A stretch of DNA of 6,131 nt, taken from the NCBI GenBank assembly GCA_021785095.1, contig JAJYGM010000334.1, positions 1 through 6,131 on the forward strand. Direction: 5' to 3'. The position numbers were made by a program, and so were the translations under genes. Below the pieces are notes generated by a model. It made no database searches. It had not been told where the DNA came from and saw only the letters and a list, made by a program, of their open reading frames with translations. This document shows, one piece after another, positions 1-5,398 of this stretch. Source of the stretch: Actinomycetes bacterium. GTDB lineage: Bacteria > Actinomycetota > Acidimicrobiia > Acidimicrobiales > Bog-793. Positions within the stretch are counted from its first letter, which is position 1, and each line of letters opens with the position of its first letter.

Positions 1-881
1 ACGGCGCGCTCTACGGCCTGGACGAACCGAGGACGCTCCTCGACCTCCTCGCCGGCGGAGACGAGGCGCTCGAGCTGGCCGCACGGCGGGCCAGGTCCAC
101 GCCGGCCGAGGTGCTGGCGCTCGACGGGGCGACCCTCCTCGCGCCGATCCCGACACCGCCGTCGGTCCGGGACTTCATGGCCTTCGAGGCGCACGTGGCC
201 ACCGCGGCCCGCGGCCGCGGTGAGACGGTGGACCCCGACTGGTACGAGCTGCCCGTCTTCTACTTCTCGAACCCCGCCTCGATCCGCGCTCCCCGGGATC
301 CGGTGCCGCTGCCCCCGGGCTGTACCCGCTTCGACTACGAGCTGGAGGTGGCCGCGGTCGTCGGCAGCGGCGGGAGCGACCTGTCGGTGCGCGAGGCGGG
401 GGCGTGCGTGGCCGGTTTCGCGCTGCTGTGCGACTGGAGCGCGCGGGACCTCCAGGCGCGGGAGATGCGACTGCGGCTCGGGCCCGCCAAGGGGAAGGAC
501 ACCGCGACGAGCCTCGGGCCCTGGCTCCTCACCCGTGACGAGCTCGAGGAGCGCCGGGCGGGCCGTGGGTACGACGTCGCGCTGACCGCCAGCGTGAACG
601 GCCGCCCCTACAGCGCCGGCAACCTCGCCGAGCTCTACTGGAGCTTCGAGGAGATGGTCGCCTACGCGTCGCGGGGGACCTGCCTCCGTCCGGGCGACGT
701 GATCGGGAGCGGGACCGTCGGGACGGGCTGCATCCTCGAGCTCCAGGTGGACGCGGGGCCGGACGCCTACCCCTGGCTGGTGCCCGGGGACACCGTCCGG
801 CTGGAGGGTGGGCCGCTCGGGGCCGTCGAGTCGCAGGTGATCCCGGGGCGGGCGCCGCTCCCGCTCCGGTCGGGGGGCTGA
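1..881 (+). CDS. Fumarylacetoacetate hydrolase (FAH) family protein, 5' end missing
   Basis: The frame is open from base 3 to the TGA at 879-881, giving 292 visible residues; the true start lies left of the window. A GTG at 111 is in frame, but the 36 residues before it read like the usual N-terminal lobe of the family, so I do not take it as the start. FAH-family enzymes are cytosolic, use Mg2+ or Mn2+, and cleave or decarboxylate beta-diketo or 2-keto acids at the end of aromatic or sugar-acid breakdown. The signature residues are present: RDF..FEAH with Asp57 and His64 (visible numbering) spaced exactly like Asp126/His133 of mouse FAH; YELEVA with Glu113 and Glu115 as metal ligands; CDWSARD with Asp145 as metal ligand; a KGKD lysine region; and a C-terminal SGTVGTG / PGDTVRLE core. 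All ligands are intact, so the enzyme should be active. It converges on the L,D-transpeptidase gene 43 bases away. The exact substrate is not determinable. Confidence 0.93.
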   Translation, partial: GALYGLDEPRTLLDLLAGGDEALELAARRARSTPAEVLALDGATLLAPIPTPPSVRDFMAFEAHVATAARGRGETVDPDWYELPVFYFSNPASIRAPRDPVPLPPGCTRFDYELEVAAVVGSGGSDLSVREAGACVAGFALLCDWSARDLQAREMRLRLGPAKGKDTATSLGPWLLTRDELEERRAGRGYDVALTASVNGRPYSAGNLAELYWSFEEMVAYASRGTCLRPGDVIGSGTVGTGCILELQVDAGPDAYPWLVPGDTVRLEGGPLGAVESQVIPGRAPLPLRSGG

Positions 882-898
882 CGCGCCGGCGGCGAGTA

Positions 899-914
899 CC
901 GGGCACGTGCCCGG
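899..914. repeat. 16-bp perfect palindrome between convergent genes, possible bidirectional terminator
   Basis: CCGGGCACGTGCCCGG is a perfect palindrome placed in the 43-base gap between the stop of the FAH gene and the stop of the L,D-transpeptidase gene. As RNA on either strand it can form a 6-bp all-G/C stem with an ACGT loop. The position suits a shared terminator for two converging transcripts, but there is no U-run on either side, so a classic intrinsic terminator is not shown. A protein-binding site (it has a CACGTG core) is the alternative. Confidence 0.4.
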
Positions 915-924
915 CGAGCGCCGA

Positions 925-2433
925 TCAGGTGGGGGTGCCGGTCGGCGCCGCAACGGTGACGAGCGTCCCGTAGCCGATGTCGTTCCAGACGACGGTGGCC
1001 GCCGCAGGCGGGAGCTCGACACAACCGGCGCTCTGGGGGAAGCCGTAGTGGGCACGCACGAACGCGTGCACGGCGTCGTTCCCGTCGAAGTAGTTGATGT
1101 CGCGGACCCCGGGGATGTCGTAGGGGACCCCGTTGGGGTACGTCCCGACAAGGGTCTGCACGGCGTTTCGGAGGTAGACCGGCCAGGTCCCGATCGGGGT
1201 CGCGTTGTCGATCCCGGTGTTCGCGAGCGAAGTGAGTGCCCTTCGGCCGTTCAGGTAGAGGGTGAGCGTCTCCGGCCGGTTCTCGCTGACGTCGATGTAG
1301 CTGTAGGGCTTCGGGTCCGCGCGCCCGTGGAGGCGGGCTTCGACGGCGAGTGAGAGCACCCCCTCGCCGTAGCTGTCGTCGACCGGCAGGCCCTCGGTGG
1401 ACTCGAGGTCGATGACGGCCCCCTCGGTCATCGCCGCGTAGGTGCCAGGGGTCCAGAGCGCCGCGAGCGGGTGGGGCACGTCCGGGAATGCCCAGCGAAA
1501 CCTGCCCGCGGGTGGCGAGTCGAGCGCGGCCAGTTGCGCCGCGTCGGTGTCCCCCACGGGCGTCGTCGGGGTGAAGCGGAGCGGCAGGTAGCCGAGCTCG
1601 GCGAGCAGCTCCTGCAACCGGAGCACGGCACCGCCGGCCGCAGGGGTGAACCGTGCGGTGACGGTGCTCGCGAGCCGGCCACCACCTGCGCTCGCCATCC
1701 CGGCCGGCACGGTGACGACCACCGGGGACGTCGTGACCGTCCCCGAGGTGGGGTTGAACTCGAGGAGGGTCGGCGCCGGTTGCGACCAGGTCCCAGGCAG
1801 TGCGGGGTCGATCGTCGGGTGCTCGCCGGCCTCGGGGGCCTCCGAGAGGTGGACCACGATCGGTCCGACGTCACCAGGGTCCCCGTCGGGGACCGGGCCC
1901 TCTGCGATGCCGAGCACGTGGAGCGGCCCGCTGCTCGTTGCGGCCGCACTGCTCGCAATCCCCCCGCTCGCTCCGCCGCCGGTGCGGGAATCGCTCCCGC
2001 CCGAGCTCTTCGTGGCCCTCGCCCCGCTCTTGCCGTCCGACGCGCTGGGGTTCGGCTGGTGGTGCCCTGCGTCCTGCGGTGTGGTGGAGCCTGCCGCGGC
2101 CAGTGCGCCCGGTCGGCTCTTCCCGGAGCCTCCGGCGAAGAAGAAGGTGAGGCCGGCGACGACGACGAGGACGAGCAGTGCCCGCCGCCGCCGGCGCGCC
2201 CGGCGGCGAGCTCGCCGTCGCCGGGCGACCTGCACCCGCAGCCGGCGGAGCTCCGCCGCGCGTTCCCGCTCACCTCGGTAGCCGGCCTCCTCGTCCTCCT
2301 CGATCCCGAGGAATCGCGGGTCCTCGTCGGCGCCCCGAAAGCGCGCGTCCTCGTCGGTGCCCAGGAAGCCCAGGTCCTCCTCCGCGTTCCAGGCGCGTCC
2401 GCGGCGCGCCTCGTAGACGGGCAGGTCCGGCAC
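925..2433 (-). CDS. Membrane-anchored L,D-transpeptidase (YkuD domain) with Ig-like region
   Basis: This 502-residue protein reads as a cell-wall cross-linking enzyme acting outside the membrane. Order of parts: an acidic N-terminal tail with FLGTDED-like repeats (about 22-57); a highly basic segment (about 63-84, mostly Arg); one transmembrane helix (about 85-100, LLVLVVVAGLTFFFA); a Ser/Gly/Ala-rich linker (about 103-165); an Ig-like region (about 170-265); a peptidoglycan-binding-like stretch with LQELLAELGYLP (about 275-290); and a YkuD catalytic domain (about 380-497). The catalytic centre is His456 and Cys471 in FPQSAGCVEL. Family members form 3-3 cross-links through the Cys. The usual SHGC motif reads SAGC here and the usual Arg after it is Glu. 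The GTG at 2431-2433 is the furthest upstream start, since a TAA stop lies four codons before it; there is no Shine-Dalgarno sequence, but a TAACCT -10 box sits 6 bases upstream, suggesting a leaderless mRNA. It has no obvious functional link to the catabolic neighbours. Confidence 0.9.
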   Translation of the reverse strand: MPDLPVYEARRGRAWNAEEDLGFLGTDEDARFRGADEDPRFLGIEEDEEAGYRGERERAAELRRLRVQVARRRRARRRARRRRRALLVLVVVAGLTFFFAGGSGKSRPGALAAAGSTTPQDAGHHQPNPSASDGKSGARATKSSGGSDSRTGGGASGGIASSAAATSSGPLHVLGIAEGPVPDGDPGDVGPIVVHLSEAPEAGEHPTIDPALPGTWSQPAPTLLEFNPTSGTVTTSPVVVTVPAGMASAGGGRLASTVTARFTPAAGGAVLRLQELLAELGYLPLRFTPTTPVGDTDAAQLAALDSPPAGRFRWAFPDVPHPLAALWTPGTYAAMTEGAVIDLESTEGLPVDDSYGEGVLSLAVEARLHGRADPKPYSYIDVSENRPETLTLYLNGRRALTSLANTGIDNATPIGTWPVYLRNAVQTLVGTYPNGVPYDIPGVRDINYFDGNDAVHAFVRAHYGFPQSAGCVELPPAAATVVWNDIGYGTLVTVAAPTGTPT

Positions 2434-2459
2434 GGCACGAGGTTAGCCAATCGTGCCGT
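2432..2459. repeat. 9-bp inverted repeat over the L,D-transpeptidase promoter and start, operator candidate
   Basis: The arms ACGGCACGA (2432-2440) and TCGTGCCGT (2451-2459) are perfect reverse complements separated by 10 bases, giving an arm-to-arm centre distance of 19 bp, about two helical turns. The repeat spans the candidate -10 box and reaches the GTG start codon of the transpeptidase. This geometry fits a site for a dimeric repressor. The regulator is unknown. A short hairpin in DNA or RNA is the alternative, although a leaderless transcript would contain little of it. Confidence 0.5.
2440..2445 (-). promoter_or_regulatory. Candidate -10 box for the L,D-transpeptidase gene (leaderless start)
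   Basis: On the minus strand this reads TAACCT (TAnnnT form), 6 bases before the GTG start codon, the distance expected when transcription starts at or next to the start codon. There is no ribosome binding site upstream of the GTG, which fits a leaderless transcript. No convincing -35 hexamer is seen at 16-19 bases spacing. Confidence 0.45.
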
Positions 2460-2466
2460 TCGGCAC
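2453..2466. repeat. 14-bp palindrome GTGCCGTTCGGCAC sharing an arm with the inverted repeat
   Basis: GTGCCG-TT-CGGCAC has 6-bp arms and a two-base centre. Its left arm is part of the right arm of the 2432-2459 inverted repeat, so the word CGGCAC or its complement occurs four times between 2428 and 2466 (2428, 2433, 2453, 2461). Such clustering in a divergent promoter region suggests more than one binding position for the same protein. Confidence 0.4.
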
Positions 2467-2475
2467 CGGTTTGCC

Positions 2476-2481
2476 TACGCT
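2476..2481 (+). promoter_or_regulatory. Weak candidate -10 box for the amidohydrolase gene
   Basis: TACGCT has the TAnnnT form and is the only such sequence in the divergent region on the plus strand close to the gene. It would give a leader of about 60 bases that includes the 12-bp tandem repeat and ribosome binding site. The hexamer 17 bases upstream (GTGCCG at 2453-2458) is a poor -35 but lies inside the palindrome, so a protein bound there would affect this promoter too. Confidence 0.27.
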
Positions 2482-2513
2482 CGGCGGGGCACGAGGAGCG
2501 GGAGGTGGGGGCG

Positions 2514-2537
2514 GACGTGGGAGGAGACGTGGGAGGA
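2514..2537 (+). repeat. 12-bp tandem repeat GACGTGGGAGGA x2 in the amidohydrolase leader
   Basis: Two identical adjacent copies occupy 2514-2525 and 2526-2537. Each carries GGGAGGA, a Shine-Dalgarno-like core, and another GGGAGG occurs at 2500-2505. The second copy ends 12 bases before the ATG. It looks like a small tandem duplication within the untranslated leader. Confidence 0.65.
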
Positions 2538-2543
2538 AGGGAG
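2538..2543 (+). promoter_or_regulatory. Ribosome binding site of the amidohydrolase gene
   Basis: AGGGAG lies 6 bases before the ATG at 2550, within a purine-rich run that also holds GGGAGGA slightly further upstream. This decides for ATG 2550 over the in-frame GTG at 2529 and over the long open extension to 2178, which overlaps the divergent transpeptidase gene. Confidence 0.6.
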
Positions 2544-2549
2544 CACCTC

Positions 2550-3389
2550 ATGGAGCCGGAGGTTGTCGACGCGCACGTCCACGTTGCGAGCCTCCGCGGG
2601 CTGCGCCTCCGCCCGGAGCAGTGGCTCGCGGGCTTCGACGCCGGGAAGCTCGAGGGGCTCTACGACGCAGCGGGGAACGCGCGCCCCGAGGTGTTCACCG
2701 AGTACTTGGACCGGGAGGGCGTGCGACTCGCGCTCTTGTTCTGCGAGCACAGCCCCCGCGTGACCGGGTGCCAGCCCATCGAGGACTACGTGGCGTTCCT
2801 CGAGGCGGAGCCCGACCGGTACCGGGTGGTCGGCAACGTCAACCCCCACGTGCACTACCCGGTCGTCACCGAGCTCCGCCGCCAGCGGGACCTCGGCGCC
2901 ATCGCCTGCAAGCTCCACCCGGTCCACGGGGGCTTCCCGCTCGACCTCGCGGAGCTGTACCCCCTCTACGCCTTCTGCGAGGAGGAGGGCCTCCCGGTCG
3001 TGGTGCACGCGGGGACCTCGAACTTCCCCGGCGCGCAGAACCGCTACGCGAGCCTGGACCACCTCGTGGACGTCGTCTCGGACTTCCCCGGCTGTCGTTT
3101 CGTCCTCGCCCACGGCGGGAGGGGTTGGGCCCACGACCAGGCTGCCTTCCTCGCGCTCACGTACCCCAACGTCTGGATCGACATCGCCGGGCTCCCGCCG
3201 AGGCGCCTCTCGGCCTACTTCCATCGCCACAACCTCTCCCGGCTCGCCGAGCGGTGGATCTTCGGGAGCGACTGGCCCGGCGTCCCGGGGATCGCGGCGA
3301 ACGTCGAGGGCGTGAAGGCACTCGGCCTCGGCGAGGAGCTCACGGCGGCGGTGCTCGCCGGGAACGCCCGGGCCGTCTTCAAGCTCTGA
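2550..3389 (+). CDS. Amidohydrolase_2 family TIM-barrel metal-dependent hydrolase or decarboxylase
   Basis: This 279-residue protein has the layout of the amidohydrolase_2 family (relatives of ACMSD, resorcylate decarboxylases and lactonases), cytosolic enzymes that hydrolyse, hydrate or decarboxylate small cyclic or aromatic-derived acids using a bound metal, often Zn2+. Visible motifs in order: DAHVHV with His9 and His11 after the first strand; ACKLHPVHGG with Lys121 and His123; VVVHAG with His153; FVLAHGG with His188; and IFGSDWPG with Asp241, the expected catalytic or metal-binding Asp. All expected ligands are present and the length is typical. The ATG was chosen because of the AGGGAG site 6 bases upstream and because the first strand begins immediately. 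It is transcribed divergently from the transpeptidase and converges on the GntR gene 28 bases away. The substrate is unknown; the FAH gene in the same orientation suggests a ring-cleavage or sugar-acid pathway, which is inference only. Confidence 0.9.
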   Translation: MEPEVVDAHVHVASLRGLRLRPEQWLAGFDAGKLEGLYDAAGNARPEVFTEYLDREGVRLALLFCEHSPRVTGCQPIEDYVAFLEAEPDRYRVVGNVNPHVHYPVVTELRRQRDLGAIACKLHPVHGGFPLDLAELYPLYAFCEEEGLPVVVHAGTSNFPGAQNRYASLDHLVDVVSDFPGCRFVLAHGGRGWAHDQAAFLALTYPNVWIDIAGLPPRRLSAYFHRHNLSRLAERWIFGSDWPGVPGIAANVEGVKALGLGEELTAAVLAGNARAVFKL

Positions 3390-3398
3390 CCACGGCGC

Positions 3399-3417
3399 GG
3401 CGGCCGAGTGCTCCGCC
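3399..3417. terminator. Weak hairpin between convergent amidohydrolase and regulator genes
   Basis: GGCGG (3399-3403) and CCGCC (3413-3417) can pair around a 9-base loop in the 28-base gap between two converging stop codons. The position suits a shared terminator, but the stem is only 5 bp and there is no U-run, so this may be chance in G/C-rich DNA. Confidence 0.2.
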
Positions 3418-4149
3418 TCAGTGCCAGCCGCTCGGGGTCAGGGGCGGTGGCGCGATGTTGGCGGTTGCCAGCGAGTCGCTCAGAGCCAGCGCCCCGAGCA
3501 CCATCTCCTGGGAGGCGACGCACTGCGAGACGGCCCGCTGCCTGGCCACCTCGGGGTTCCCAGCTGCGATCGCGTCCGCCACGTCGCTGTGCTCGTGCGT
3601 GATGTGGGCGGAACGTGCGGTCAGCGCGAGCCCGACCCGGAAGAACCGCTCGAGCTCCTGGAGCACGCCGTGGAGGACCCCGGCCAGGCGCTCGTTGCCC
3701 CCGAGCACGGCGATGCCGCAGTGCAGCTCGGTGTTGAGCTCCAGGAACGCTGCGACGCTCGAAGGGTCGCTCGGGTCGTACGTCACCTGGGCGAGGCGCT
3801 CGAGCTCGTGGAGCTCGGGCGACCCGAGGGAGCGCTCTGCCGCGAGCGCCGCCGCCTCGCCCTCCAGAACGGTGCGCAGACCGAACAGCTCCCGCGCCTG
3901 CTTGAGCGTGAGGGGGGTGACCCGATAGCCACTCCGACCCACGACCTCGACGAGCGCCTCGTGCTGGAGGTGGGAGAGCGCTTCCCGCACGGGGGTCTTC
4001 GAGATCCCGAATGCATGCGCCAGCTCCGCCTCGGTGACCAGCTGCCCCGGGGGGAGCTCGAGGGCCAGGATCTGCTGCTTCAGCCGGCGGTAGACCTCGA
4101 GGGTCCTCGTCGCGCCGGTGGCGCTGCGCTCTCCGCCTGGCTCGTGCAT
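3418..4149 (-). CDS. GntR family transcriptional regulator, FadR/FCD subfamily
   Basis: A 243-residue DNA-binding regulator of usual family length. Residues about 16-80 are the GntR winged helix-turn-helix: VYRRLKQQILALELPPG, then TEAELAHAFGISKTPVREAL with the recognition helix, then GYRVTP at the wing. Residues about 85-220 form an all-helical FCD ligand-binding domain. Its usual metal ligands are partly kept: Asn139 and His143 (LNTELH) and His187 (THEH) are present, but the third His expected near position 209 is Gln. Such regulators are mostly repressors released by an organic acid made from the pathway they control, usually encoded by adjacent genes. GTG 4152 and ATG 4149 are adjacent in-frame starts; ATG is preferred because GGGAGG lies 6 bases before it and only 3 before the GTG. 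The gene lies downstream of the alpha/beta hydrolase on the same strand (203-base gap) and converges on the amidohydrolase. Likely targets are the neighbouring metabolic genes and its own promoter. Confidence 0.93.
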   Translation of the reverse strand: MHEPGGERSATGATRTLEVYRRLKQQILALELPPGQLVTEAELAHAFGISKTPVREALSHLQHEALVEVVGRSGYRVTPLTLKQARELFGLRTVLEGEAAALAAERSLGSPELHELERLAQVTYDPSDPSSVAAFLELNTELHCGIAVLGGNERLAGVLHGVLQELERFFRVGLALTARSAHITHEHSDVADAIAAGNPEVARQRAVSQCVASQEMVLGALALSDSLATANIAPPPLTPSGWH

Positions 4150-4155
4150 CACATG

Positions 4156-4161
4156 CCTCCC
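4156..4161 (-). promoter_or_regulatory. Ribosome binding site of the GntR regulator gene
   Basis: On the minus strand this is GGGAGG, 6 bases before ATG 4149. It decides the start between the adjacent GTG and ATG codons. Confidence 0.7.
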
Positions 4162-4218
4162 GCTCCCGGGCGGTTCCCCCCGTCAACCTGGGTGTCGCCG
4201 GGCGGGCTCGGTCGTCCG

Positions 4219-4245
4219 GTGGGTCGCCGTCCGGGCATGACCCAC
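4219..4245. repeat. 7-bp inverted repeat upstream of the regulator gene, operator or hairpin candidate
   Basis: GTGGGTC (4219-4225) and GACCCAC (4239-4245) are perfect reverse complements with a 13-base spacer; arm centres are 20 bp apart, two helical turns. It lies 70-96 bases upstream of the regulator start, in the 203-base gap (4150-4352) that otherwise holds only a 12-bp palindrome (GCCCGGCCGGGC, 4310-4321) and the AGTATGTT motif at its far end. Autoregulation by the GntR protein is possible, though the sequence does not resemble the usual GT-N-AC GntR half-sites. It could instead act as an RNA hairpin. Confidence 0.35.
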
Positions 4246-4340
4246 GACTGCCGACACCGGCTCACACGAAAGTCCCCCCCTCGGACCATTCGGCGGCTCC
4301 TGCGTCCCCGCCCGGCCGGGCATCTCTGCACACGACTTTC

Positions 4341-4356
4341 CCGATCAACATACTAG
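4341..4356 (-). promoter_or_regulatory. AGTATGTT motif at the 3' end of the hydrolase gene, promoter or regulator-site candidate
   Basis: On the minus strand it reads CTAGTATGTTGATCGG and includes the TAG stop codon of the alpha/beta hydrolase. AGTATGTT followed by ATC or GATC recurs at the 5' end of the same gene (5381-5394). It is the only A/T-rich patch between the hydrolase and the regulator gene and contains TAGTAT and TATGTT, each a possible -10 box, so it may be the regulator promoter with a leader of about 190 bases. It may equally be a regulator-binding site. Confidence 0.35.
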
Positions 4357-5378
4357 GGATTGCAGGACAGTGTGGGGGCGGAGCCAGTCTCGGCGCAGGA
4401 CAGCGTTCGGGACCGGTCGGGCCCCGGCGAGACGGCTCGACCCGGGATCCCGGCGACCGACGCCCGGAGGACGAAGTCCGTGATCTCCTCCGCGAGGCGT
4501 TCCGGCTCGGTGAGCGGGAGGTCGTGCGCGCCGTCCTCGTGGATGCAGTACCGCCCGGCCGGGAAGCGTCGGCGAAGCCGGTCGAAGCCTGGCGCCTTGG
4601 GGATCGGGAGGTCTTCCCGGGTTGCCAAACAGAACTGGAACGGCACCGCCAACCGGGCGACCAACACCTCTGGATGCTGCTCGACCAGGGAGCGGGCGAG
4701 CGCCGCGTGCGCAGCGGTCGCGAGTCGGGGCCGGACCAGCCCGTCGGGCCCGGCCAGCACCGACCCGTCCAGGAACGCGCGGATCCAGGGTGTCTCCGGG
4801 TCGATCTCGGTCGGGAGCCAGGGTGCCTGCCGCCACTCGGCGAGCGGCATCGCCCAGGCATTCGGGGCCAGACGCTCCTCGGCCAGGTCAGCGGTGAGCC
4901 CGGGGGTAGCGCGCCAGTCGAGGAAGCCGCCGTCGATGCCGAGGAGTCCGCCGGTCGGGTAGTGCCCCTCGGCGCCCTGCTGGAGAGCCACGTGGGCGCC
5001 GAAGGAGTGTCCGACCACCACGGGCCGGACCGCCCCGACCGCCTCGAGCGCCGCGTCGAGGTCGCCCACGGCCGTCGCCAGGTCGTATCCGTCCGCGGGG
5101 CGGCTGGACCCGCCGTGGCCGCGCTGGTCGACTGCCACGGCCGGGACCCGTCGGGCAGCCAGCGCGGTCCCAACGGCGTCCCAGATCCGGGCGTTCGAGG
5201 CAAGGCCGTGGAGCAGGACGACGCAGGGAGCTGCGGGCGAGTAGCGCCGGAGTGCGAGGGTGACCCCGCCGAGGTCCAGCCGGTCGGTCACCGGCCCCGC
5301 CACCACCTCCATCGCCTGGGGCGCCTCTGCTCCCGACCCGGCCGCCTGGCCACCAAGGGCTCTTGACTGGACTTCCAT
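4353..5378 (-). CDS. Alpha/beta hydrolase fold protein
   Basis: With the start at ATG 5378 this is a 341-residue protein. Motifs in order: VVLLHGLASN with the oxyanion-hole HG at 57-58; VDQRGHGGSS at 83-92; the nucleophile elbow VVGHSFGAH with Ser125; a cap region rich in Trp (about 150-225); Asp256 in LATREDLP as the probable acid; and His285 in EDGAHDLPL. The Ser-Asp-His triad is therefore complete, predicting an intracellular ester, lactone or C-C bond hydrolase; the substrate cannot be told. The start is uncertain: ATG 5378 lies 7 bases after a TATGTT -10-like box (leaderless), while ATG 5312 starts close to the fold and the codons before it are poorer in third-position G/C. An extension to 5513 would run through the kinase start and is unlikely. 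The last about 36 residues lie beyond the usual fold and contain TLSC twice, from a 9-bp direct repeat (4362-4370 and 4395-4403). It is divergent from the kinase and upstream of the regulator. Confidence 0.88.
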   Translation of the reverse strand: MEVQSRALGGQAAGSGAEAPQAMEVVAGPVTDRLDLGGVTLALRRYSPAAPCVVLLHGLASNARIWDAVGTALAARRVPAVAVDQRGHGGSSRPADGYDLATAVGDLDAALEAVGAVRPVVVGHSFGAHVALQQGAEGHYPTGGLLGIDGGFLDWRATPGLTADLAEERLAPNAWAMPLAEWRQAPWLPTEIDPETPWIRAFLDGSVLAGPDGLVRPRLATAAHAALARSLVEQHPEVLVARLAVPFQFCLATREDLPIPKAPGFDRLRRRFPAGRYCIHEDGAHDLPLTEPERLAEEITDFVLRASVAGIPGRAVSPGPDRSRTLSCAETGSAPTLSCNP

Positions 5379-5390
5379 GCTTGATAACAT
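5363..5390 (+). promoter_or_regulatory. Sigma70-type promoter for the PfkB kinase gene
   Basis: TTGACT (5363-5368) matches the -35 consensus at five of six positions, followed after 16 bases by TAACAT (5385-5390), a TAnnnT -10 box. Transcription would start about 5397-5399, at the GTG start codon of the kinase, implying a leaderless mRNA. This is the best promoter match in the window. Confidence 0.6.
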
Positions 5391-5391
5391 A
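5386..5391 (-). promoter_or_regulatory. Candidate minus-strand -10 box overlapping the kinase -10 box
   Basis: On the minus strand this reads TATGTT, 7 bases before ATG 5378 of the alpha/beta hydrolase. It overlaps the plus-strand TAACAT by five bases, because TAACATA reads as a -10-like box on both strands. No good -35 hexamer is seen at 16-19 bases spacing on this strand. Confidence 0.35.
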
Positions 5392-5398
5392 CTGACGA

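Noticed and set aside
2178..2549. Extension of the amidohydrolase upstream to an ATG-like start at 2178
   Set aside because: It overlaps the 5' third of the divergent transpeptidase gene, and a ribosome binding site supports ATG 2550 instead.
1471..2763. Long plus-strand open frame of 430 codons opposite the L,D-transpeptidase
   Set aside because: It is antisense to a well-supported gene, has an Arg/Gly/Pro-rich composition without any domain, and is the shadow expected in very GC-rich DNA.
2453..3928. Plus-strand open frame of 491 codons across the amidohydrolase and regulator genes
   Set aside because: It overlaps two genes with clear family motifs on different strands and is dominated by Arg, Pro and Gly.
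3215..4186. Minus-strand open frame of 323 codons over the regulator gene
   Set aside because: It overlaps the GntR coding sequence in another frame and shows no recognisable motif.
4310..4321. 12-bp palindrome GCCCGGCCGGGC as a terminator for the hydrolase gene
   Set aside because: The stem would be at most 4 bp with a usable loop and there is no U-run; such palindromes are common in GC-rich DNA.
4262..5203. Minus-strand open frame of 313 codons inside the hydrolase gene
   Set aside because: It is a frame shadow rich in Ser, Arg and Pro; the overlapping frame contains the full catalytic triad of an alpha/beta hydrolase.
4524..5366. Plus-strand open frame of 280 codons opposite the hydrolase
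   Set aside because: Antisense shadow with no domain signature.
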